From Dietzia aerolata (GTDB taxonomy: Bacteria; Actinomycetota; Actinomycetes; Mycobacteriales; Mycobacteriaceae): DNA of 64,000 bases. Location: positions 1 through 64,000 of the forward strand of contig NZ_JAALDM010000015.1 in assembly GCF_014144865.1 (NCBI RefSeq), read 5' to 3'. This document shows positions 57,111 through 64,000 of the stretch, one piece after another; position 1 is the stretch's first letter; each line of letters starts with the position of its first letter. A model generated the notes under the pieces. That model ran no database searches. It worked only from the letters and a program-made list of their open reading frames with translations, and was not told the origin of the DNA. The position numbers were made by a program, and so were the translations under genes.

Positions 57111-57599
57111 ATGAACACCATGGACAACAGTCACGACGCGAGCGGATCGACCCCGGTGCTGCGATTGCAGCGACTGGACGCCGACCTGCCTCTGCCTGTC
57201 CGGGCACATCCGACCGATGCGGGCATCGATCTCCACGCAGCACACGACTGCAACCTCGCCCCGGGGCATCGCATGCTTGTGGGGACCGGGGTGGCGATCA
57301 CCTTGCCCGCCGGCTTCGTCGGACTTGTGCACCCCCGGTCAGGTCTGGCCGCGCGTGCCGGACTGTCGATCGTCAATGCACCGGGCACGGTCGACGCGGC
57401 CTACCGAGGTGAGATCAAGGTCAATCTCATCAACCTCGATCCGACCGATACGGTCCACATCGCGCGCGGTGACCGGATCGCTCAGCTCCTCATCCAGCGT
57501 GTCGAGCTGTGGGATGTGGCGGAGGTCGAGGAACTGGACCAGACCGATCGCGGCACGGGAGGTCACGGATCCACCGGCGGACACGCCCGCCTGACCTGA
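57111..57599 (+). CDS. dut: dUTP diphosphatase
   Basis: This 162-residue trimeric dUTPase hydrolyses dUTP to dUMP and keeps uracil out of DNA. The five conserved motifs are present: [51 protein letters not shown] and the C-terminal [18 protein letters not shown] precedes ATG 57111 very closely; ATG 57120 is the alternative at normal spacing. The location matches M. tuberculosis Rv2697c. Confidence 0.96.
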   Translation: MNTMDNSHDASGSTPVLRLQRLDADLPLPVRAHPTDAGIDLHAAHDCNLAPGHRMLVGTGVAITLPAGFVGLVHPRSGLAARAGLSIVNAPGTVDAAYRGEIKVNLINLDPTDTVHIARGDRIAQLLIQRVELWDVAEVEELDQTDRGTGGHGSTGGHARLT

Positions 57600-57678
57600 C
57601 CGGGGTCGGCGACGTTGGGTAGCGTCGTCCCAGACGGTCCTGTCCGGGGCCGGGGCGCACGGGGAGAGGATTTCCACC

Positions 57679-58563
57679 ATGTTCGGACGTAAGAAGGCGG
57701 CGACCGAGGCCCGCGACGCCGCAGCGCAGGCTTCTGCAGAGGCCACCCCTCCCGCGGAAGGGCCGCACGACCGTTCGGTGGTCCCGGACGTGCGTGAATA
57801 CTTCTCCGACCTCGGATACGGGCACATCGATCTGGGTTCACTTGTGATCGGCGTACCGCAGGGGCGCGATCTGAACGTTGCGTTGGATCCCAAGGGCCAG
57901 CCCGAGTTCCACGTCGTCACTCAGGTGTCCAGGGTGATTCCTCGGGCATTTGCCGCCCCGAAGACCCCCGGACAGTGGCGCACGATGGTCACCGACATGC
58001 GCGAACAGCTCGAAAAGCAGGGCGCGGACGTGTCCGTCGTGGACGGGCCGTGGGGGCGGGAACTGGTGGCTGAACTTCCCGGCGCGGTGTTCCGTGCCAT
58101 CGGTATGGACGGACACCGCTGGACGGCCGAGATCCGCGTCATGGCCACCCCGGATAACGCGGACGCGGCCGCCGAAGAGGGGCGTGAAGTCTTCCGTCAC
58201 CTCATCATCAACCGCGGCGACGGCCCGATGCCGGCGAAGGAGCAGCTCGCGCTGACCATCCCGGACGAGATCCAGGCGGCGTTGACCCAGGCTCGCCAGC
58301 AGGTCGCGGCCCAGCAGCAGGCGCAGGCATACCAACAGCAGATGGCGGCCGGTGGGGCACAGCAACCGGCTCAGGGCTCCGCCTCGGCAGGTGCGGCCGC
58401 CCAGCAGGCGCAGGCTCAGGCCGCGGCGGCACAAGCCCAGCAGGTGCAGCAAGCCCAGCAGGCTCAGGGCGGATCGACTCCGGCGCAGCCAGCACAGCAG
58501 CCAGCTGCACCTCGCCGCGATGCCAGCGCAATGGACCGACTGCGCGAGGACGACGACTTGTGA
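57679..58563 (+). CDS. DUF3710 family protein with Gln/Ala-rich tail
   Basis: This 294-residue soluble protein starts MFGRKKAATEARD and has the DUF3710 core (YIDLGSLVIGVPQG-like, PEFHVVTQVSRVIPRAFAAP, EVFRHLIINRGDGPMP). From residue about 195 the sequence becomes a Gln/Ala-rich low-complexity tail, followed by a short conserved end SAMDRLREDDDL. The core matches Rv2696c. The tail is probably disordered. Function unknown. It is followed closely by the OB-fold gene. Confidence 0.85.
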   Translation: MFGRKKAATEARDAAAQASAEATPPAEGPHDRSVVPDVREYFSDLGYGHIDLGSLVIGVPQGRDLNVALDPKGQPEFHVVTQVSRVIPRAFAAPKTPGQWRTMVTDMREQLEKQGADVSVVDGPWGRELVAELPGAVFRAIGMDGHRWTAEIRVMATPDNADAAAEEGREVFRHLIINRGDGPMPAKEQLALTIPDEIQAALTQARQQVAAQQQAQAYQQQMAAGGAQQPAQGSASAGAAAQQAQAQAAAAQAQQVQQAQQAQGGSTPAQPAQQPAAPRRDASAMDRLREDDDL

Positions 58564-58588
58564 TCCTTCCCCGGGTCCCGAAAAGCTG

Positions 58589-58990
58589 ATGTCTCCGCTG
58601 TCCCGGGCGTTGAGACGAATATCGTCACGCCTGACCGATCCCGTCGAGGTTCTCGACGCCGAGGAACTGGCCGACCGGATCGCCGGCTCCGGTGCCCGGT
58701 GCGTCGTTGACGTTGACAGGGGAGACCGGGCCACTTTGACCGGGCGTATCCGTACTGTTGTGACCGGTCGAGGTGACGACCATCTCGGGGTCACCGCCGA
58801 GGTATTCGACGGCACCGGAGCCATCGAGGTCTGTTGGTTGGGCCGCGGATCGATTCCTGGCATTGATACCGGCCGATATATTCGCGTCGAAGGCCGCGTC
58901 GGGATCCGACACGGCCGCAAGATCATGTTCAACCCGCGCTATGAGCTGCTCATCGGCCAGCCGGGTCGCACTGGTGGAGGAAATACATGA
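58589..58990 (+). CDS. OB-fold nucleic acid-binding protein (Rv2694c-like)
   Basis: This 133-residue protein has a single OB-fold region from about residue 48 (RATLTGRIRTVVTG, then LGVTAEVFDGTGAIEVCWLG, and GRYIRVEGRVGIRHGRKIMF), similar to the tRNA_anti-codon type seen in RecG. ATG 58589 is the first start outside the DUF3710 gene. It overlaps the DUF3159 gene by four bases. RNA or single-stranded DNA binding is likely but not shown. Confidence 0.87.
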   Translation: MSPLSRALRRISSRLTDPVEVLDAEELADRIAGSGARCVVDVDRGDRATLTGRIRTVVTGRGDDHLGVTAEVFDGTGAIEVCWLGRGSIPGIDTGRYIRVEGRVGIRHGRKIMFNPRYELLIGQPGRTGGGNT

Positions 58991-59793
58991 GCGAGCCTGA
59001 ACAGCAGACGGGCGAGACTCCTGCCCGTCGACCGGCATTCGGCGACCCCGACGCGTCATTGATCGAGCAGATGGGTGGCATTCGGGGGCTGGTGTTCTCG
59101 TCGATCCCCATCCTCACGTTCGTCCCCGTCAATTCGTTCTGGGGACTGGACGCTGCTATCTGGGCGGCGCTGGGCGTGGCCGTGGCAATGCTGGCTTGGT
59201 CGTTGGCCCGCCGACAGAATCCGCAACCAGCCATCTCCGGATTCATCGGCGTCGCGATCTGTGTGTTCATCGCCTGGCGGACTGGTGATGCGAAGGGCTA
59301 TTTCCTCTACGGGATCATCACCCAAGCCGTCTATGGTGCAGTGTTCTTGATCTCTGCGCTGGTCAGATGGCCCCTGGTCGGAGTCATCTGGTCATTCCTC
59401 GACAAGAGGGGAATGGCCTGGCGCAAGAATCGTCAGGCACGGAAGTGGTACGCGGTAGCTACATGGGCCTGGGCCGCCTTGTTCGCCATTCGAGCGGTCC
59501 TGCAGTACGCGCTGTATCTCAACGATGAGGTCACGTGGCTGGGAGCTGCCCGCATTGGGATGGGATGGCCGCTGGCGTTGGTGGCATTCCTCGTGACCGT
59601 GTGGGCCGTGCGCCGTGCGATGGAACTTGACGAGCCCATGAGGCCAGTTGACGGCGAGACCCAGCAGGTCGCCCGGGACGCAGAAGCTGTTGGAGCGGAG
59701 GCAGCCACGGGCGATGGTGGCGCGGGAGAGTCTGGCGCTAGTCCGCGACCTTCCATGGCGGACGATGCGTCGCTCGATGATGGCAAAGGCTAG
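58987..59793 (+). CDS. DUF3159 membrane protein
   Basis: This 268-residue protein has five or six membrane helices after a 40-residue cytoplasmic start. Characteristic sequence is EQMGGIRGLVFSSIPILTFV, FIGVAICVFIAWRTGDAKGYF and WPLVGVIWSFLDKRGMAWRK. The C-terminal 60 residues are acidic and disordered. The fold resembles DUF3159 proteins that follow the OB-fold gene in mycobacteria (Rv2693c). Function unknown. A strong terminator follows. Confidence 0.87.
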   Translation: MSEPEQQTGETPARRPAFGDPDASLIEQMGGIRGLVFSSIPILTFVPVNSFWGLDAAIWAALGVAVAMLAWSLARRQNPQPAISGFIGVAICVFIAWRTGDAKGYFLYGIITQAVYGAVFLISALVRWPLVGVIWSFLDKRGMAWRKNRQARKWYAVATWAWAALFAIRAVLQYALYLNDEVTWLGAARIGMGWPLALVAFLVTVWAVRRAMELDEPMRPVDGETQQVARDAEAVGAEAATGDGGAGESGASPRPSMADDASLDDGKG

Positions 59794-59824
59794 GTCGCCG
59801 CGACCTGTTTTTTAGCCGAGCGAG

Positions 59825-59862
59825 ACAAGCCCCGGTGACCAGTGTTGGTCGCCGGGGCTTGT
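59825..59862. terminator. Strong terminator after DUF3159
   Basis: A 17-bp stem with one wobble pair (59825-59841 with 59846-59862) and a 4-base loop is followed by TCGTATTTTCC on the plus strand. It lies between convergent genes and may serve both. Confidence 0.88.
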
Positions 59863-59899
59863 TCGTATTTTCCACTTCAACCTGAGGAGTCAGGAGTGT

Positions 59900-61045
59900 T
59901 CAGGCCGCGGCTTTCTCGGCTCGTGAGAAATCGCTCGGGCCCGTGATGGTGCGGTAGGCCACCGTTGAGGCAAGCATGACGATCGGCATCGCGACCAGAA
60001 GTCCGACGAACAGCGCGATGAAGCCGACGATGATGATCAGAACGTTCAACAGGGCCAGGACGAAGAGGTTTCCACCGTCGGACTTGATGGCGTTGAAGCT
60101 CGACTTGAGTGCGTCGATCGCATTCATATTGCGGTCGATCACGAAGTGAAGCGTCCAGTAGAGGAAGAACATCACGACAAGACCCGGGATGACCAGAAGG
60201 AACATGCCGATAAAGGTGGCGATGCCGATGATGACGGACGCCAGGACAAATGCGCCGAAATTCGTCAATTTGAAGAAGTCGGCGATCTCTGGCTTGTGCC
60301 CGTCAACCTCGAGCAGTGCACCTCGGATCAAGAACGCCTGGAATACGAAACTAACGGCAATGGACAACAGGGAGCCCAGGAAAGCAACGCCGAGCATGTC
60401 CGACTGGGAGATGAAACTGGCAATCCCGTTGGCGACGAACATCGCAATGGCAAGAACAATCCAGGGCACCGGATTGTTCTTGAACAGATTCCACGCAGTG
60501 GAGATCACGTTAGGCGCGTCGATCTTTCCGGCGGTCACCACGGCGCCCGCGGCACCTGCCCCCCCGAAGCTGTCGCCGTAGTTCCCGCCGGGATAGGACT
60601 CTTGTCCGGGCTGGCCGTAGCCGCCACCGGGGAAGGGCTGCTGTCCGGGCTGGCCGTAGCCGCCGCCCGGGAAGGGCTCTTGCCCTGGTTGCCCATAGCT
60701 GCCACCGGGGTAGGACTGCTGTCCGGGCTGGCCGTAGCCGCCACCGGGGTAGGGCTGCTGTCCGGGCTGGCCGTAGCTGCCGCTGTCCGGGTAAGACTCC
60801 TGGCCCGGCTGGCCGTAATCGCTGCTGCCCGGGTCGGATTGCTGTCCGGGCTGGCCGTAGCCTCCGCCGGGATAAGACTGCTGTCCGGGCTGCTCTGGCT
60901 GGCCGTAGCTCTGACCTGGCTGGCCATATCCCGGTTGACCATTGTCCTGGCCACCCTGTGGCTGCCCCCAGCCCTCGTGGTTCATCCCGGTGTTGTTCGG
61001 GTCATGGTGAGAACCGTCCCCCGTCGGTGTACCTCCGGTGGTCAT
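59900..61045 (-). CDS. Membrane protein with Gln/Gly/Pro/Tyr repeat domain
   Basis: This 381-residue protein has a disordered N-terminal half (about residues 1-170) dominated by tandem [12 protein letters not shown]-type units, followed by a membrane domain with about five or six helices ([70 protein letters not shown]). The membrane domain resembles DUF975/glycerophosphodiester-type membrane modules. No start other than ATG 61045 fits better. It probably faces the cytoplasm with its repeats, but topology is not certain. Function unknown. Confidence 0.8.
   Translation of the reverse strand: MTTGGTPTGDGSHHDPNNTGMNHEGWGQPQGGQDNGQPGYGQPGQSYGQPEQPGQQSYPGGGYGQPGQQSDPGSSDYGQPGQESYPDSGSYGQPGQQPYPGGGYGQPGQQSYPGGSYGQPGQEPFPGGGYGQPGQQPFPGGGYGQPGQESYPGGNYGDSFGGAGAAGAVVTAGKIDAPNVISTAWNLFKNNPVPWIVLAIAMFVANGIASFISQSDMLGVAFLGSLLSIAVSFVFQAFLIRGALLEVDGHKPEIADFFKLTNFGAFVLASVIIGIATFIGMFLLVIPGLVVMFFLYWTLHFVIDRNMNAIDALKSSFNAIKSDGGNLFVLALLNVLIIIVGFIALFVGLLVAMPIVMLASTVAYRTITGPSDFSRAEKAAA
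60575..60928 (-). repeat. Tandem YGQP repeats in the membrane protein gene
   Basis: Nine YGQP-containing units of mostly 13-16 residues occupy residues 40-157 of the encoded protein. The DNA units (for example GGCTGGCCGTAGCCGCCACC on the plus strand) are nearly identical, so recombination and slippage can change copy number. Confidence 0.9.
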
Positions 61046-61174
61046 GTCAGCTCCATTTCGTCAGCGAGGCCGCGGACACCTTCCGCGACACTTCTCTCGA
61101 ACCTACTGCCGAAGGACGTTCTATGGGAGCCGGAACCCCGCAATGTATCCAGGTTGATGCCGGGAAGACAGGAA

Positions 61175-61206
61175 AAAGCCCCGCTGACTTCTGTCAGCGG
61201 GGCTTT
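61175..61206 (-). terminator. Terminator of the ahpC-ahpD operon
   Basis: A perfect 14-bp stem (61175-61188 with 61193-61206) with a 4-base loop lies 23 bases after the ahpD stop on the minus strand and is followed by a T-run (CTTTTTCC overlapping the stem foot). This is a classical intrinsic terminator. Confidence 0.9.
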
Positions 61207-61228
61207 CCCGATCACCGTTTCGGTGGAA

Positions 61229-61753
61229 TCAGATGTTGGCGTCGATCTCGACCGCCTGAGCGACACCGGCAACGGTGGCAGCGATCTTGACTGCCTCCCA
61301 TGCCTGCTCCTTGGTGAGGCCCTCCTTGCGGATAACCGCATCATGAGCGGCGGTGCAGTTCTCGCAGCCGTTGATCGTGGACACCGCCATCGACCAGAGC
61401 TCGAAGTCTGCCTTCTCAACACCGGGGTTGGCGATGATGTTCATCCGCAGGCCCATACGGACCTGGGTGTAGTCGTCGCCGAGGAACTCCTTGGCGCGGT
61501 ACGACACATTGTTCATCGCCATGATTGAGGCGGCGCCCAGGGCGGCGTTGAATGCCTCGTCGGACAGATGCTGGCGAGCCTCGTCAGCGATCTCCGACAG
61601 CACGGTGGCCGAACGGGTCGCTGCGGCGGTCGCGAGGAAGGTTCCCCAGAGCTGCTGCTCGTTGAGCTCGGTGGACCGAGCGAGCGAGCTGAGGTTCAGC
61701 TTGAGATCCTTCGCAAACTCCGGGAGCCCGGACTTCAGGTTCTCGATGCTCAC
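61229..61753 (-). CDS. ahpD: Alkyl hydroperoxide reductase AhpD
   Basis: This 174-residue protein links dihydrolipoamide (through the 2-oxoacid dehydrogenase complex) to reduction of AhpC in mycobacteria. The catalytic residues match M. tuberculosis AhpD at the same numbers: Glu118, Cys130, Cys133 and His137 ([20 protein letters not shown]). The GTG start overlaps the ahpC stop by four bases, so the two are coupled. The terminator downstream closes the operon. Confidence 0.96.
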   Translation of the reverse strand: MSIENLKSGLPEFAKDLKLNLSSLARSTELNEQQLWGTFLATAAATRSATVLSEIADEARQHLSDEAFNAALGAASIMAMNNVSYRAKEFLGDDYTQVRMGLRMNIIANPGVEKADFELWSMAVSTINGCENCTAAHDAVIRKEGLTKEQAWEAVKIAATVAGVAQAVEIDANI

Positions 61754-62346
61754 TTAATGCCCTCCTGCAGCATCTCCATCTTGTCGAGGTTCTTGGTGGG
61801 GTCGTTCTTCTGCCAGTTGCAGGCGCAGACCTCGGAGGACTGGAGCGCGTCCAGCACACGGAGAACCTCGTCGACGTTGCGGCCGACGGCGTCGGGGGTC
61901 ACGGAGACGAACTGGATGACGTTGTCCGGGTCGACGATGAAGGTGGCGCGATCGGCCACACCATCAGCGTTCTCGACACCCAGGGCACGGATCAGCTCGT
62001 GCTTGATGTCCGACAGGAGCGGGAAGGGGACGCCCTTGAGCTCGTCGTTGGTCGCGCGCCAGTTGAAGTGCGCGAACTCGTTGTCGATGGAGCCACCGAG
62101 GACCTGCGTGTCGCGGTCCTGGAAGTCCTCGTCGAGCTTGCCGAAGGCGGCGATCTCGGTGGGGCAGACGAAGGTGAAGTCCTTCGGGTAGAAGAAGATC
62201 ACGCGCCACTTGCCGGCGTAGGACTGGTTGGTGACAGTCTCGAAGTAGTCCTCGGGCTGCTGGGCGTTGACCTCGCGGAGGTCGCCACCCTTCAGGGCGG
62301 TGAGCTCAAAGTCCGGGAACTGGTCGCCAATGGTCAAAATAGCCAT
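61750..62346 (-). CDS. ahpC: Alkyl hydroperoxide reductase AhpC
   Basis: This 198-residue 2-Cys peroxiredoxin reduces peroxides and peroxynitrite. The peroxidatic Cys61 is in FTFVCPTE, and Cys174 and Cys176 in EVCACNW are the resolving pair, all at the same positions as in M. tuberculosis AhpC. ATG 62346 follows AGGAGG. It is divergent from oxyR, which probably controls it, and is followed by ahpD, its reductant partner. Confidence 0.97.
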   Translation of the reverse strand: MAILTIGDQFPDFELTALKGGDLREVNAQQPEDYFETVTNQSYAGKWRVIFFYPKDFTFVCPTEIAAFGKLDEDFQDRDTQVLGGSIDNEFAHFNWRATNDELKGVPFPLLSDIKHELIRALGVENADGVADRATFIVDPDNVIQFVSVTPDAVGRNVDEVLRVLDALQSSEVCACNWQKNDPTKNLDKMEMLQEGIK

Positions 62347-62446
62347 GTGATCCTCCTGATGATTGGGCCGCTGTGGAACGGACAAGACCCACTATGGCCC
62401 AGATCCGCCAACAGGTAAAGCCTAATGAGACAAGGATCACTCATAG

Positions 62447-62479
62447 AATTCGATGAATAATCGTCGACTTCATTTGAAT
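62447..62479. promoter_or_regulatory. Candidate OxyR-binding site between ahpC and oxyR
   Basis: The imperfect inverted repeat has core ATGAA (62453-62457), an 11-base spacer, and TTCAT (62469-62473), with partial symmetry extending outward. This fits the LysR-type dyad with an 11-base centre and lies 22 bases before the oxyR start and about 105 bases before ahpC. Confidence 0.45.
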
Positions 62480-62500
62480 AGTGGTTCTACACTCATTGGC

Positions 62501-63436
62501 ATGCCCGATCACCGGTTTGTTCCAAGCGTGATGCAACTCCGAGTGTTCATCACTGTCGCCGAGCGCCTCCACTTTCGTAGCGCCGCGGAGGAACTGGGAA
62601 TGAGTCAACCGTCACTGTCTCAGGCATTGGCCACCCTTGAGGAAGGTCTGGGCCTTCGTCTTGTCGAGCGTAGTACTCGGTCCGTGCTCGTGACACCCGC
62701 CGGGCGACGACTGCTGCCGTTCGCGCGCGCTGCGGTGACGGCGGTCGATGCGGTATCAGATGTGGCTGCAGGTAGTGGGGGATTGCTCTCCGGAACATTG
62801 CGAATCGGCGTCATCCCCACGGCCGCACCGTATTTGTTGCCGGGGCTGTTGCCAGCGCTCGCCGAACGCTTTCCCGATCTCAAGCCGAGGATCGTTGAGG
62901 ACCAAACGGCACGACTGGTCGAGGGCCTACGAAGTGGGGTGATCGATCTGGCGATCATGGCTGTGCCGACAGACGCCTCGGGCGTCGTGTCCATCCCGCT
63001 GTACCAGGAGAAGTTCGCGCTCCTGGTGCCCGCGGGACATGACCTCGCCGGCGCGGTCAGCATTTCGCCAGAGGTTCTTGCCGATCAGCCACTCCTGCTC
63101 CTGGACGAGGGGCATTGCCTGCGGGAGCAGACGGTGGATCTGTGCCGCCGTGTATCCGTGCCGGTGCTGGGGCGGGAGGAGTCCCGGGCGGCATCGCTGA
63201 CGACAGCAGTTCAGTGCGTGGCTGGTGGCCTCGGAGTGTCCATCGTTCCCCAGTCCGCAGTTGGCCCCGAGAGCCGGGACCCGGGAATCGGTGTGGCCAC
63301 CTTCGCCGAACCCGCCCCGGGGCGGACGATGGGACTGTTCCTGCGGACCGCGAGCGCGGATGACGAGGCCTATGCCGAACTCGGGCGCGTGGTCACGAAG
63401 GTCGCACAAGAGGTGTTCGACGCCCAACCGGTCTGA
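62501..63436 (+). CDS. oxyR: Peroxide-sensing regulator OxyR (LysR family)
   Basis: This 311-residue LysR-type regulator senses H2O2 by disulfide formation. The N-terminal helix-turn-helix is FRSAAEELGMSQPSLSQALA. The redox cysteines are present, Cys206 and Cys215, in EGHCLREQTVDLC with the nine-residue separation of E. coli OxyR Cys199 and Cys208. ATG 62501 was chosen because the family starts near MPDHRFVPSVMQLRVFI; an in-frame ATG at 62453 would overlap the candidate operator. It is divergent from ahpC. oxyR is functional here, unlike in M. tuberculosis. Confidence 0.95.
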   Translation: MPDHRFVPSVMQLRVFITVAERLHFRSAAEELGMSQPSLSQALATLEEGLGLRLVERSTRSVLVTPAGRRLLPFARAAVTAVDAVSDVAAGSGGLLSGTLRIGVIPTAAPYLLPGLLPALAERFPDLKPRIVEDQTARLVEGLRSGVIDLAIMAVPTDASGVVSIPLYQEKFALLVPAGHDLAGAVSISPEVLADQPLLLLDEGHCLREQTVDLCRRVSVPVLGREESRAASLTTAVQCVAGGLGVSIVPQSAVGPESRDPGIGVATFAEPAPGRTMGLFLRTASADDEAYAELGRVVTKVAQEVFDAQPV

Positions 63437-63439
63437 CTG

Positions 63440-64000
63440 TCAGGCGGACCCGACCGACGGTCGGGCGGCGTTTGCGTGTGCCGGCGTCGATTCATAGGCG
63501 AGCCGATCCATCGCGAGGAGGAGCCGTGAACGCAGAGCCTGGGTGAGGCTGATCCATCTCCGCTGGAACGCCACGAACTCGGTCCGGCCCCGCGCGGTCT
63601 CCACCGGGATCGGCGTGAGTCCCCATTCAGAGAGGTCATACGGCGACGAGCGCATGTCGACCTCGCGTGCATCGAACGCGGCCCGGAGGGCATCCAACAG
63701 CAACTCGCCGGGTGCGCCAGCTTCCATCAGGGCCGCATGTGCGTAGATGTCCATCCCCGCGTGCAAACATGCTGGCTGCTCGTGGTCGGCCTGCCCTGCG
63801 CGGGTGAGTCGCAGTTCGTTGAGAGGCTCTGCCGGTTCGGTGAAGAAGCGAAATGCATCGAAGTGCGTGCACCGGAGGCGAGAGCTCTCGACGACGTCGT
63901 CGACAACCTGTCGGGGGATCCGGAGCGGAACGTGATCATGCCTGGTCTCATCGGCGCCCGTGCGATAGAGCATTGCCCATTCGTGGAGGCCGAAGCATCC
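63440..64000 (-). CDS. Conserved protein often annotated as 3-methyladenine DNA glycosylase (5' part outside window)
   Basis: The minus-strand frame remains open to the window edge, so this is the C-terminal portion, at least 186 residues. Features include GLHEWAMLYR near the right edge, RHDHVPLRI, LRCTHFDAFRFFTEPA, CLHAGMDIYAHAALMEAG and MRSSPYDLSEWGLTPIPVET. The pattern matches an actinobacterial family commonly named 3-methyladenine DNA glycosylase, but I see no glycosylase helix-hairpin-helix motif. The name should be treated as uncertain. It is convergent with oxyR with a gap of three bases. Confidence 0.65.
   Translation of the reverse strand, partial: GCFGLHEWAMLYRTGADETRHDHVPLRIPRQVVDDVVESSRLRCTHFDAFRFFTEPAEPLNELRLTRAGQADHEQPACLHAGMDIYAHAALMEAGAPGELLLDALRAAFDAREVDMRSSPYDLSEWGLTPIPVETARGRTEFVAFQRRWISLTQALRSRLLLAMDRLAYESTPAHANAARPSVGSA

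Overview
The window is high-GC actinobacterial chromosome. Its gene order matches the mycolic-acid-containing Mycobacteriales, with several blocks in the arrangement known from Mycobacterium tuberculosis and Corynebacterium glutamicum. A Dietzia-like or related genus fits best, but the sequence alone does not fix the genus. No prophage, insertion sequence, CRISPR array or rRNA gene was seen. One tRNA (Pro-GGG) and one tandem glycine riboswitch were found.

Layout. (1) 1-6090: a tightly overlapping + strand housekeeping operon, xerD (3' part)-parA-scpA-scpB-rluB-cmk-der, covering chromosome dimer resolution, segregation and condensation, rRNA modification, CMP kinase and a ribosome-assembly GTPase. 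tRNA-Pro and a terminator close it. (2) 6467-16600: an accessory stretch between two conserved blocks. It holds a five-gene cassette (DUF4178, DUF2617, DUF4247, DUF350, membrane-fused spermidine synthase-like enzyme), glutamate decarboxylase with a YrhK-like membrane protein and an Ntn-type amidohydrolase, and a HerA-like ATPase beside a protein I cannot identify. This stretch is the best place to look for undescribed biology. (3) 16689-26161: the secA2-pgsA2-gcvH-garA-merR-DUF151-merR-gcvP block known from M. tuberculosis (Rv1821-Rv1832), with the riboswitch ahead of gcvP. (4) 26210-37000: an epoxide-hydrolase-like enzyme, an acyl-CoA synthetase, small zinc or SEC-C proteins, a lipoprotein, a YbjN-like protein, a NUDIX hydrolase, a TetR regulator, a DUF3817 protein and a large SF2 helicase. 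(5) 37093-53112: PAC2 protein, DUF4192, galE-dtxR/ideR, an AcuC-like deacetylase next to a GNAT/acyl-CoA-synthetase-like protein acetyltransferase, sigB, dtd, a methyltransferase, DUF3099, DUF3039, a helicase and sigA. (6) 53303-59793: ppgK, suhB, cei, DUF4193, DUF3093, dut, DUF3710, an OB-fold protein and DUF3159, again in M. tuberculosis Rv2702c-Rv2693c order. (7) 59900-64000: a Gln/Gly/Pro/Tyr-repeat membrane protein, ahpC-ahpD divergent from oxyR, and the 3' part of a conserved protein often labelled 3-methyladenine DNA glycosylase.

How the genes work together. Most are core functions: replication and segregation, the principal and stress sigma factors, iron-dependent repression, peroxide defence (OxyR with AhpC and AhpD, all key cysteines present), glycine cleavage under riboswitch control, GarA control of glutamate metabolism, and SecA2 export. 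Notable regulatory signals are an ECF-sigma-type promoter ahead of sigB, a MerR-type half-site ahead of the second merR gene, and a candidate OxyR site between ahpC and oxyR. All family assignments rest on sequence recognition by eye; no database search was run.
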